Positions 1-7,704 of a stretch of 38,163 nt of DNA are shown piece by piece. Every line of letters starts with the position of its first letter. Positions within the stretch are counted from its first letter, which is position 1. The DNA is taken from the NCBI GenBank assembly GCA_003141415.1, contig PLLX01000115.1:1-38163 (forward strand), written 5' to 3'. The stretch is from Bacteroidales bacterium (lineage in GTDB: Bacteria > Bacteroidota > Bacteroidia > Bacteroidales > VadinHA17). A program made the position numbers and the translations under genes. Under the pieces are notes generated by a model. That model was given only the letters and a program-made list of their open reading frames with translations. It was not told the DNA's origin and did no database searches.

Positions 1-381
1 AATGGACTTGCCAGTGATCAGCAAACGCCTATAATCATCGGAAATTTTATTTGGAGCGTTTTACCTGAAAATGCCGGTGCATTGAAAAAACAGCTTGTCT
101 GTTATAAAAAATCGGATCTGTTGACTGCTGTCTGGTCGAGTGGAAAAGAAAACAGATTTGGCCGCGGTCTAGGACCATATATTGTCAGCGGAAATAAGTT
201 ATATCTTCTTGATGATGATGGAAAACTTTACTTTTACAAAATACAGGACGATAAAGTTACGTTGATCTCCAGCCATAAGGTTATAAAAGGAACTGAGGCA
301 TGGGGACCGATGGCAATAGCAGGTAGATACCTGATTATGAGGGATTCGAGAAATTTACTTTGTCTGAATATTGGTAAATGA
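1..381 (+). CDS. PQQ-like beta-propeller protein, C-terminal fragment
   Basis: The reading frame is open from base 1 to the TGA at 379-381, so the gene begins before the window and only the last 126 residues are visible. The fragment has short repeating beta-strand units typical of propeller blades, such as LYLLDDDGKLYFYKI and YLIMRDSRNLLCLNI. These resemble PQQ-like/BamB-like repeats, which are mostly structural and need not bind PQQ. The next gene starts only 4 bases after the stop, so the two are probably co-transcribed. A TTG at 82 could serve as a start, but nothing there supports it over read-through from upstream. Propellers recur at four other loci in the first 18 kb. The propeller class is fairly sure; the function is unknown. 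Confidence 0.75.
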   Translation, partial: NGLASDQQTPIIIGNFIWSVLPENAGALKKQLVCYKKSDLLTAVWSSGKENRFGRGLGPYIVSGNKLYLLDDDGKLYFYKIQDDKVTLISSHKVIKGTEAWGPMAIAGRYLIMRDSRNLLCLNIGK

Positions 382-385
382 CAAG

Positions 386-1318
386 ATGATGAACAAGAAA
401 ATTGTAACAATTTTATCAGTTTTGATCGTACTCGTTTTTATCGGGTACATAATCTATGATTCTACCAGGCCTGCCGGGTCGGCTAAAAATGAAGACCAGA
501 ATTCACAAATTCAACAAATACCTGATGCCTGGAAGATTTCAAACGAATTCAAGGTGAATGAGGGTTCACTTAAGGCAGTTACCGTATCCCCTGCCGGTAA
601 AATTTATCTCGGAGGTGATTCTTTTGTATCATGCTACGATAGTGACCTTAAGCTGATCTGGAGTACAAAAATATCTTCACCTGTGACATCACTTTCAAAC
701 TTTGGAGATACCGTTTTTGCGTCGACAGCAGAACAGATTCTTGTAATAAACCCGACAGGAAAAATCTTAAATGAATGGGGCCCGTTCGAGGATAACTGCA
801 TGATTACATCGGTGAGTTCAAATAGAAATTTTGTTGCCTTTGCTGATGCAGGAAACAAGATGGTTTTCATTCTTGATAAAGGTGGTGAAGTTAAAAAAAT
901 GATTGGTCAGAATGACAGACACTTTGTTATTCCAAGTCCATTTTTTGATGTGGCCCTTGATAATGACAATAATATATATGTGGCAAATACCGGTGAGCAT
1001 CGTATTGAAACCTATTCAATTGATGGTGTTTTTAAAAGTCAGTTCGGGAAAGCCGGAACTGCACCCGGCGCTTTTTGCGGATGTTGTGCTCCACCACATT
1101 TTGCACTTATCCCTGAAGGATATGTAACCTCAGAAAAAGGAATTAACAGGATTAAGATCCTTAATAAACAGGGAGAATTTGTTGAGTTTGTTAATTCAAA
1201 GAATAACTTTATTAAATCCGTGCCTCTCGACCTTGCTTCTGCGGACGGAGTTACAATTTATGCGGCCTATCCGGGTGATTCAAAACTTTATGTATTTAAC
1301 AGAAATAAAACCCCCTAA
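386..1318 (+). CDS. Membrane-anchored NHL-type beta-propeller with CGCC motif
   Basis: This 310-residue protein starts at ATG 386 (a second ATG follows directly); a TTG at 371 would overlap the previous gene and is less likely. Residues about 6-24 form one hydrophobic segment, a membrane anchor or uncleaved signal, so the rest should be periplasmic. The body has propeller repeats; the clearest NHL blade is DNDNNIYVANTGEHRIETYS near residue 195. Just after it comes GAFCGCCAPPHF, with Cys at about 231, 233 and 234. Cysteine clusters at this position are known in some NHL proteins and could hold a metal or a disulfide, which is inference. The stop codon lies inside a C-rich intergenic repeat, so the last residues are repeat-derived. 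It probably belongs to the redox cluster downstream. Confidence 0.8.
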   Translation: MMNKKIVTILSVLIVLVFIGYIIYDSTRPAGSAKNEDQNSQIQQIPDAWKISNEFKVNEGSLKAVTVSPAGKIYLGGDSFVSCYDSDLKLIWSTKISSPVTSLSNFGDTVFASTAEQILVINPTGKILNEWGPFEDNCMITSVSSNRNFVAFADAGNKMVFILDKGGEVKKMIGQNDRHFVIPSPFFDVALDNDNNIYVANTGEHRIETYSIDGVFKSQFGKAGTAPGAFCGCCAPPHFALIPEGYVTSEKGINRIKILNKQGEFVEFVNSKNNFIKSVPLDLASADGVTIYAAYPGDSKLYVFNRNKTP

Positions 1319-1385
1319 ATCCCCACCTGGGGACTTTACTCTCCATCATTTTTTTAGCCCCCCATTTGGGGGGATGGGGGGTCGA
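1311..1385. repeat. C/G-rich intergenic hairpin repeat, copy 1
   Basis: CCCCCTAAATCCCC at the start is followed by two small hairpins: CCCC-acct-GGGG at 1321-1332 and CCCCCC-attt-GGGGGG at 1358-1373. The same opening, CCCCTAAATCCCC, recurs at 8771. The element supplies the TAA stop of the preceding gene. It may act as a weak transcription terminator or be a REP-like dispersed repeat. Confidence 0.6.
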
Positions 1386-1410
1386 AAACAAAGAAAAAAT
1401 TAAGAACTGA

Positions 1411-1467
1411 CACAGAGAACCATAGAGGAAATAAAAACGAGAAACGAAAAACGCGGAACACTGAGAT
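1411..1467. repeat. A/G-rich low-complexity intergenic tract
   Basis: The tract starts with CACAGAGAACCATAGAGG and continues as GAGAAACGAAAAACG-type units up to the next start codon. It resembles the short-period CACAGAG / ACGAAAAACG dispersed intergenic repeats seen in environmental Bacteroidota. Only one copy is visible here, so calling it a repeat rests on its periodic composition. Confidence 0.35.
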
Positions 1468-1632
1468 ATGACAAGAAATGAATTAATAAAAAAGCTGGGT
1501 AGGTATATTCTACTGATTTTTATTGCATTAATAGCCTTTTCTCTCGGAAGAAAGATTACCGCAGGGAGCGAATGTTCGTCCTGTCCCGGTAAAGGGATTT
1601 GTAACGGAAAAACTGACTGTAAAAAGTATTAA
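1468..1632 (+). CDS. Small cysteine-rich membrane peptide (54 aa)
   Basis: This short frame runs from ATG 1468 to TAA 1630-1632. The product has a basic amphipathic start (MTRNELIKKLGRY), one hydrophobic segment at residues about 14-26 (ILLIFIALIAFSL), and a hydrophilic tail with four cysteines, CSSCPGKGICNGKTDC. The layout predicts an N-in single-span protein with the Cys tail outside. The four Cys could bind an iron-sulfur cluster or another metal, or form disulfides; none of this is proven. It ends 11 bases before the Tat-type ferredoxin gene and follows the NHL gene, so it is probably an accessory part of the same redox operon. I do not recognise a named family. Confidence 0.65.
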   Translation: MTRNELIKKLGRYILLIFIALIAFSLGRKITAGSECSSCPGKGICNGKTDCKKY

Positions 1633-1643
1633 ATCTACCAGAT

Positions 1644-2213
1644 TTGAAAGAGAACAGGAATAAATATCAGTCGAGAAGAGATTTTGTAAAAACTGCCGGA
1701 AAGTTGCTGGTTGCTGCTCCGCTAGTGATTATTCCAGTTTTTCTTGCGGAAAAGACCAAAGCTACGGGTTATGTATGGCAGATAGATCCATTTAAGTGTA
1801 CGCAATGCGGTCAGTGTAAAACTAACTGCGTCATGACTCCTTCAGCATCAAAATGTGTACATGCTTTCCGGATGTGTGGTTATTGTGACCTTTGCGGAGG
1901 CTATCTACGTCAGGGAGTAAAAACGATCAGTACCGGAGCAGAAAACCAGTTATGCCCAACCGGTGCAATAACAAGAAAATTTGTTGAAGAGCCTTATTTT
2001 GAATATACAATTAATGAGGAATTATGTGATGGATGTGCCAAGTGTGTGAAGGGATGCGGAGATTTCGGCAATGGGTCACTTTATATGCAGATCAGGCATG
2101 ACCGGTGTACGAACTGCAATGAATGTTCTATCGCACGTACGTGTCCGTCAAATGCCATTTCCAGGATACCTGCAAACATCGCATATTTACCAAAAGATGC
2201 CGGGAAAAAGTAA
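1644..2213 (+). CDS. Tat-type periplasmic polyferredoxin (NapG-like)
   Basis: The 189-residue product starts at a TTG (1644); no ATG or GTG is available before the signal motif. SRRDFVKTAG at residues 10-19 followed by a hydrophobic stretch to about 34 fits a Tat signal, as expected for a cofactor-loaded protein folded in the cytoplasm. It has 17 cysteines after the signal: 52, 55, 58, 62, 71, 78, 81, 84, 104, 128, 131, 134, 138, 155, 158, 161 and 167. This is enough for four [4Fe-4S] clusters, including CTQCGQC, CDGCAKC and CTNCNEC motifs. The pattern resembles NapG/MauM ferredoxins, which take electrons from NapH-type membrane proteins. A NapH/NosR-like gene follows 125 bases downstream. 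The acceptor is unknown. Confidence 0.85.
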   Translation: MKENRNKYQSRRDFVKTAGKLLVAAPLVIIPVFLAEKTKATGYVWQIDPFKCTQCGQCKTNCVMTPSASKCVHAFRMCGYCDLCGGYLRQGVKTISTGAENQLCPTGAITRKFVEEPYFEYTINEELCDGCAKCVKGCGDFGNGSLYMQIRHDRCTNCNECSIARTCPSNAISRIPANIAYLPKDAGKK

Positions 2214-2230
2214 AGACTAAATGCACTAAT

Positions 2231-2311
2231 CACAAAGGTTGCAAAGATTGAAGAACTAAGGTCGCAAAGAAGCTCAAATAATATGCCCGAATTAATCCCG
2301 AATGAGCGGGA
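2231..2311. repeat. CAAAG-type repeat plus short hairpin
   Basis: The first part (2231-2273) repeats a short unit: CACAAAGGTTGCAAAGATTG then AAGGTCGCAAAGAAGC. It is followed by a small hairpin, TCCCG-aatgag-CGGGA, at 2296-2311. No open frame of note is present. The element separates the Tat ferredoxin gene from the NapH-like gene and looks like a dispersed intergenic repeat. Confidence 0.4.
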
Positions 2312-2338
2312 GAAGGGGGGTAAACGATTAACGAATAA

Positions 2339-3604
2339 ATGAAAAAAGCACTTCCATATATATTGTTCATTTTGCTTTTATGCAGGCATGTGGCTGTTTT
2401 TGCCCAGGACCGGTTTCCCCGGCCCGAATTTGAATCTGGCCATGTATATCCAACAAACCAGATGCCGGCTCCCAGGGCTCAGGTCTGGGAATATATTGAT
2501 GTCCTTGTGTTAATCGGAGCATTGCTGATGACGACCTGGCTGGCATTGAAAAAGCGATCTCGCCAGGGTTTAATCTGGATGTCGGTGTTTTCTCTTGCTT
2601 ACTTTGGTTTTTACAGGCAAGGTTGTATATGTGCCGTTGGTTCGGTTCAAAATGTATCACTCGCACTTTTTAATACAGGCTATTCAATTCCTCTTACAGC
2701 ACTCCTTTTCTTTATTATTCCCCTTCTGTTTGCACTTGCATTCGGACGTGTGTTTTGTGCCGGGGTTTGTCCTCTCGGAGCTATTCAGGAACTAACTGGT
2801 CTGAAGCCGGTCAAACTTCCAAAATCAGTTGAATTGACTTTGGCACTGGTACCTTTCATTTATCTTGCGATTGCTATATTGTTCGCTTCTACAAATAGCC
2901 AGTTTCTTATATGCAGATATGATCCTTTCGTCGGAATATTCAGGTTGGATGCACCTTACACAATGATAATATTCGGAGCCCTACTGCTTCTAGCCGGTAT
3001 TTTTGTCAACAGGCCATATTGCAGGTTTCTCTGTCCATATGGAGTGCTTCTTAATATTTTTTCAAGGTTTGCAGGAAGACATCTGACAATAACACCTGCT
3101 GAATGTATAAATTGCAGGCTTTGCGAAGAGGTTTGTCCTTATGATGCAATAATTCCTTCAGATACCGATCAAAAAAACGTGGCGCCTGAAAAATCAAGGA
3201 AACGATTTATTCTCTATTTCCTTCTTGTTCCGCTGTTTGCAGCTACGGGAGCATTTTTGCTTTATAACCTTGCCCCCTCTTTGTCAGGTGCAAACAGCAC
3301 AGTCAGGTTGGCAAGAGAGATAAGGACAGAAAAGAAAACCGGTATCGAATCAGAACTGAAAGATGTTGTAGCGTTCAAAGAATCAGGAAAAACAGAATCA
3401 GAATTATATAATGAAGAAGAAATGATCATCGGTCGATTCAGAAATGGGTCACCATGGGCCGGAGCATTCCTTGGTATTTCATTCGGAATAGGAATGATAT
3501 CCCTAACAATAAGAACTAAAAGAAATGAATATAAACCACATCAGGGAAAGTGCTATAGTTGCGGTAGATGTTTTAAGTTTTGTCCTATTAAAGTGAAAGT
3601 TTAA
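2339..3604 (+). CDS. NapH/NosR-like membrane iron-sulfur protein
   Basis: This 421-residue protein begins with a signal-like segment (residues 1-22, ending VFAQ). It has about five or six further membrane spans. Cysteine motifs in order are QGCIC (96, 98), FCAGVCP (140, 144), YCRFLCP (228, 232), CINCRLCEEVCP (256, 259, 262, 266) and a C-terminal CYSCGRCFKFCP (405, 408, 411, 415). The paired CxxxCP motifs in spans are the hallmark of the NapH/NosR/RdxA group, which pass electrons across or along the membrane. The C-terminal cluster follows a last span at about 375-390. The next gene's ATG directly abuts its TAA, so the two are translationally linked. NosR's FMN domain is absent and no nos or nap catalytic genes are nearby, so the partner is unknown. 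Confidence 0.88.
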   Translation: MKKALPYILFILLLCRHVAVFAQDRFPRPEFESGHVYPTNQMPAPRAQVWEYIDVLVLIGALLMTTWLALKKRSRQGLIWMSVFSLAYFGFYRQGCICAVGSVQNVSLALFNTGYSIPLTALLFFIIPLLFALAFGRVFCAGVCPLGAIQELTGLKPVKLPKSVELTLALVPFIYLAIAILFASTNSQFLICRYDPFVGIFRLDAPYTMIIFGALLLLAGIFVNRPYCRFLCPYGVLLNIFSRFAGRHLTITPAECINCRLCEEVCPYDAIIPSDTDQKNVAPEKSRKRFILYFLLVPLFAATGAFLLYNLAPSLSGANSTVRLAREIRTEKKTGIESELKDVVAFKESGKTESELYNEEEMIIGRFRNGSPWAGAFLGISFGIGMISLTIRTKRNEYKPHQGKCYSCGRCFKFCPIKVKV

Positions 3605-5299
3605 ATGAATTTTAAATTTACTGAAAAAGATATCAGTATTCTAAAAGTTGTAAGTCAGGTTTCAGGAGGATTTGCCTTTATTGTGGCAATGACTATGATC
3701 TTCAGCCTCGTGCAGTTAAAAATAGTGAACCCTCTAGATAATCCGGTATTGTTGTCAGTTAAAGAACAGTATGATAGAGATCCTTCAAATGCTGCAAAGG
3801 CTGAGCAGGTGCGGGCTATGGATCTGATGGCAAGGAAAGCCTATTTCAGCTCAAGATGGCAGGTTGAAACAGGTTCTTACCTTCTGATTGCAGGTGTCGC
3901 TATCTTCATTATTTGCCAGCGTCTTATAAGTGAAAATGAAAAACGTAACCCGATTCTTTCTGATGCAAAACCCGATTCATCATTAAAACGTGAAAAGAAC
4001 AGAAGATACCTTGTTTCAACAATAATTGTTGTTTTTATTGCGGCAATTACAGCATCCTTTTTTCTTCGTGCGGATCTTCCTGATATATCGGGCAAAGCTA
4101 CGGGGTCATCGAAGAATGTGCAAAGCAGCAATGATAAGTCACCCAAACCTGATAAAACTAACTGGCCGTTTTTTCGCGGACAGGATAGCAGAGGTGTTGC
4201 AGGAGGTTCAGGATATCCTACTGAATGGGATGCTGATGCAGGAAAAAACATTGATTGGAAAATTGAACTACCAAAAAAAGGAAAGAGCTCACCTGTTATT
4301 TGGGGTGATAAAATTTTTCTTACGGGAGCCCAGGAAAAGATGTGCGAGGTTTATGGTATTGATAAAAAAACAGGGAAAATACTTTGGACAGGATCTGCCT
4401 CCGACATAAACGGAGAACCAGCAATATTGCCGAAGATGGATCAGGAGGCCGGACTTGCTGTATCAACAGTGGCCACTAATGGTAATGAGGTCTGCGCTAT
4501 TTTTGCAAATGGAAACCTGGCTTGCTTCGATATGGATGGCAAACGAAAATGGGCGAAAAATATCGGAGTTCCAGAAAGCAGTTATGGTTACGCATCTTCC
4601 CTGTTGATTTATAAAGATATTCTGCTCGTTCAATTCGACAGTAATGTAAAGATATCACTAATCGGATTTGATGTAAAAACGGGCGATCAGAAGTGGGAAA
4701 CCCTGCGTCAGGGACATGCCGTGTGGTCATCACCTGTGTTGGCAAATTTTGCAGGAAAATCAGAACTGATAATAAACGGAAATCCTGCCGTCAGCGGTTA
4801 TGATCCCCTGACAGGAAAAGAGCTATGGGAAGTAGAATGCATGAGTGGTGATGTTGCACCATCAGTGGCAGTGAACAGCACAATGACATATGCTGTAACT
4901 GATTATGCAAAACTTGTGGCAATAAAACCTGCCAATGGAGTTTCGGTTTTATGGGAAGACAACACTTATACTCCTGATGTTTCAAGTCCTGTTGCCACTG
5001 ATCAGTTCTTATTCGTATCAACTGGAAACGGAGATGTTGCATGTTATAATGCGCTAAAAGGAGATACATTGTGGACACATTATTTTCAGAATCCTTTTTA
5101 CGCCTCACCTGTAATAGCTGATGATATGGTTTATCTTCTTGATAGAAGTGGTATAATGCATATAGTAATGGCAGGAACTTCGTTCGGTCTTGTCGCTGAA
5201 TCGTCACTTGGTGAAGCTACAGATTGTACCCCGGCCTTTTCAGACAAAAAAATTTATATACGGGGAAAGAAAAACCTTTATTGTATATCGAAGAATTGA
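3605..5299 (+). CDS. Membrane-anchored PQQ-like beta-propeller
   Basis: The 564-residue protein has an N-terminal membrane part with spans near residues 17-40, 83-103 and 140-158, then a linker and a propeller from about 185. The propeller opens with WPFFRGQDSRG and has repeated blades such as KTGKILW, KTGDQKW, LTGKELW and LKGDTLW, the PQQ/tryptophan-docking type. The first spans and the loop with many Ala/Arg residues resemble no domain I can name. The propeller should lie in the periplasm. The gene abuts the NapH-like gene with no gap and overlaps the NuoEF-like gene by 4 bases, which is the best evidence that propeller and redox proteins work together. Whether it binds PQQ, heme or protein partners cannot be told; it is not a canonical quinoprotein dehydrogenase. 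Confidence 0.85.
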   Translation: MNFKFTEKDISILKVVSQVSGGFAFIVAMTMIFSLVQLKIVNPLDNPVLLSVKEQYDRDPSNAAKAEQVRAMDLMARKAYFSSRWQVETGSYLLIAGVAIFIICQRLISENEKRNPILSDAKPDSSLKREKNRRYLVSTIIVVFIAAITASFFLRADLPDISGKATGSSKNVQSSNDKSPKPDKTNWPFFRGQDSRGVAGGSGYPTEWDADAGKNIDWKIELPKKGKSSPVIWGDKIFLTGAQEKMCEVYGIDKKTGKILWTGSASDINGEPAILPKMDQEAGLAVSTVATNGNEVCAIFANGNLACFDMDGKRKWAKNIGVPESSYGYASSLLIYKDILLVQFDSNVKISLIGFDVKTGDQKWETLRQGHAVWSSPVLANFAGKSELIINGNPAVSGYDPLTGKELWEVECMSGDVAPSVAVNSTMTYAVTDYAKLVAIKPANGVSVLWEDNTYTPDVSSPVATDQFLFVSTGNGDVACYNALKGDTLWTHYFQNPFYASPVIADDMVYLLDRSGIMHIVMAGTSFGLVAESSLGEATDCTPAFSDKKIYIRGKKNLYCISKN

Positions 5300-7704
5300 A
5301 TCAAGATAAGCCAGACATATTGATCAATGACTGCACATGTGAGCAGAGTTCTCAACAGAATATAACTTCAGTCGTGGACGAAGTTGTAGCATTGACAGGC
5401 AGAGATCCCGAGAAGGTTATTATAATACTGCAGGAGGTCCAGAAGAGGCTTAATTGGCTGCCCTCTGAAGCTCTTAAATATATTTGTAAAGTAACTGACA
5501 TCACCCCCGGACAGATCTCCGGAGTTTCAACATTTTATTCTCAGTTCAGGCATCTTCCGGTTGGAAAGCATACAATAAAAATTTGTGCTGGAACGGCTTG
5601 CCATGTGAAAGGAAGCCCTTTGATATCCGAGGCATTTAAACGAGTTCTTATAACTGACAATACAAATAACACTTCACCCGATAACCTGTTTTCAATTGAA
5701 GAAGTTGCATGTCTTGGTTGCTGCACTCTTGCGCCGGTTGTTCAGATTGACGGTAAAACATATGGTCATGTTAAACCAACCCATGCAGATGAGATAATTC
5801 ATGATTTTCTTAATTCAGGAAATAGAAGCATAAAGACAACTGAATCTGAATTGAGCCAGGATATTGATGCTGAAATCAGGATAGGGATTGGTTCATGTTG
5901 TGTTGCCGGAGGCAGTAAGGAGATCCTCTCTGAAATAATTGATGTAAAAGAGAGGTATAATCTGAATATAAGGTTGAAACCTGTAGGTTGCGTCGGGGTG
6001 TGTAACCAGACACCATTAATGGAAATAGTTACAAAAGAGAACATACATTCAAGATATACAAAAGTCAGCAAACCGCAGGTTGAAGAGATACTCCTTAAAC
6101 ACATCAGGCCAAGGACTTTAAACAAACGGATTAAATATAATATTAATGATCTTGTCGATACTTTTCTTTCAGATGATAAGCTTTCCGGGCAGGTTAATAT
6201 TCCGGTTGAATTAAGAGAGAAATATCTTAATAACTTCCTTAATCATCAGGTGCATATTGCTACCGAGAACAGCGGTGTTCTTTCTCCCGAATCATATGAG
6301 GAGTATTGTTTATCAGGTGGTTTTGAGGCACTCAGGAAGTGTATTAAGGATTCGGCCCGGGAATCAATTATCAGAAGCATAACTGACAGCGGATTAAGAG
6401 GAAGAGGTGGTGCGGGATTTTCTACCGGGAAAAAATGGGGAATTTCATTACATACAGAAGGAAAGACAAAGTATGTTGTATGCAACGGAGATGAAGGAGA
6501 CCCTGGGGCCTTCATGGACAGGATGCTTCTTGAGTCTTTCCCTTTCAGGGTAATTGAGGGGATGATCATTGCAGGATACGCAACGGGCGCTAACGAAGGG
6601 ATTTTCTATATCAGGGCGGAATATCCGCTGGCAGTGACAAGAGTAAGGCTGGCTCTTAAATTATGCTATGATAATGGAGTATTGGGAAATAATATTTATG
6701 AAAGTACTTTTTCATTCGATATTAAAATATTTGAAGGTGCCGGGGCATTCGTATGCGGGGAAGAAACTGCTTTGATATCTTCACTCGAAGGTAAGCGTGG
6801 TACTCCGCATCTGAGGCCTCCCTATCCTGCGGTCAAAGGTTTCAGGGATATGCCAACACTGGTTAACAATGTCGAGACTCTCTCAGTAATTCCCTGGATT
6901 ATAGCAAATGGTGCAGAAGCCTTCAACATCATTGGAACTGAAAAAAGCAAAGGAACAAAGGTATTTGCCCTTGCCGGAAAGATTTCCAAAGGTGGTCTCA
7001 TTGAAGTTCCAATGGGAACAACAATTCGGGAAATAGTAGAAAACATTGGTAATGGTGTCGCTGATGGCAATACTTTTAAAGCAGTTCAGATTGGAGGTCC
7101 TTCTGGTGGATGTATTCCTGCAAGTAAAGCTGATACAACCATTGATTATGAAGAACTTACAAAGTTAGGTGCTATGATGGGTTCAGGTGGTATGGTTGTG
7201 CTGGACAATACAGATTGCATGGTTGATATGGCAAAATACTTTCTGACATTCACTCACAAACAGTCATGCGGGAAATGCACATTCTGCAGAATTGGCACGA
7301 AGCAGATGCTGAATATTATTACAGGCTTAACTGAGGGTAAAGCAACACTTGAAGATATAGAAGAACTTGAAAAGCTTTGCAAATTGGTTAAAGATGGAAG
7401 TTTATGCGGTCTTGGAAAAACTTCTCCTAATCCGGTTCTTACCGGCCTGTTATATTTCAGAGAGGAATATGAAGAACATACAAGAGGAATCTGCCGGGCT
7501 AACAAATGCAGGGATCTCATAAGATATAGTGTAAATGACAACTGTACAGGATGCACAAAATGTTCACAGGAGTGTCCGGTAAAAGCAATTCCTTTTAAAC
7601 CTTATGAAAAACATGAGATAAACCAGCTAATTTGTACAAAATGCGATAATTGTAGAATTGTATGTCCTGAAAAGGCGATCGAAATTATTAATATAAATGG
7701 TTAA
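5296..7704 (+). CDS. Fused NuoE-NuoF type NAD(P)H-oxidising flavoprotein
   Basis: Taking TTG 5296 as start (4-base TTGA overlap with the previous stop) gives 802 residues; TTG 5281 is an alternative and no ATG is available. Domains in order: a NuoE thioredoxin-like [2Fe-2S] domain (CAGTACHVKGS, then CLGCC); a second thioredoxin-like [2Fe-2S] domain (GIGSCCVAGG, then GCVGVC); a NuoF core with the FMN/NADH motifs GLRGRGGAGFS and NGDEGDPGAF; an SLBB segment; the NuoF [4Fe-4S] site SCGKCTFCRIG with GSLCGLG; and a C-terminal two-cluster ferredoxin (CTGCTKCSQECP, CTKCDNCRIVCP). This matches diaphorase subunits of HydB/HndC type in bifurcating hydrogenases and formate dehydrogenases. Known relatives oxidise or reduce NAD(P)H at FMN. 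No hydrogenase or formate dehydrogenase subunit lies nearby. Confidence 0.93.
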   Translation: MNQDKPDILINDCTCEQSSQQNITSVVDEVVALTGRDPEKVIIILQEVQKRLNWLPSEALKYICKVTDITPGQISGVSTFYSQFRHLPVGKHTIKICAGTACHVKGSPLISEAFKRVLITDNTNNTSPDNLFSIEEVACLGCCTLAPVVQIDGKTYGHVKPTHADEIIHDFLNSGNRSIKTTESELSQDIDAEIRIGIGSCCVAGGSKEILSEIIDVKERYNLNIRLKPVGCVGVCNQTPLMEIVTKENIHSRYTKVSKPQVEEILLKHIRPRTLNKRIKYNINDLVDTFLSDDKLSGQVNIPVELREKYLNNFLNHQVHIATENSGVLSPESYEEYCLSGGFEALRKCIKDSARESIIRSITDSGLRGRGGAGFSTGKKWGISLHTEGKTKYVVCNGDEGDPGAFMDRMLLESFPFRVIEGMIIAGYATGANEGIFYIRAEYPLAVTRVRLALKLCYDNGVLGNNIYESTFSFDIKIFEGAGAFVCGEETALISSLEGKRGTPHLRPPYPAVKGFRDMPTLVNNVETLSVIPWIIANGAEAFNIIGTEKSKGTKVFALAGKISKGGLIEVPMGTTIREIVENIGNGVADGNTFKAVQIGGPSGGCIPASKADTTIDYEELTKLGAMMGSGGMVVLDNTDCMVDMAKYFLTFTHKQSCGKCTFCRIGTKQMLNIITGLTEGKATLEDIEELEKLCKLVKDGSLCGLGKTSPNPVLTGLLYFREEYEEHTRGICRANKCRDLIRYSVNDNCTGCTKCSQECPVKAIPFKPYEKHEINQLICTKCDNCRIVCPEKAIEIINING

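Noticed and set aside
2339..3604. Nitrous oxide reductase (nos) or periplasmic nitrate reductase (nap) operon
   Set aside because: NapG/NapH/NosR-like proteins are present, but NosZ, NosD, NosL, NapA and NapB are all missing and the NosR FMN domain is absent.
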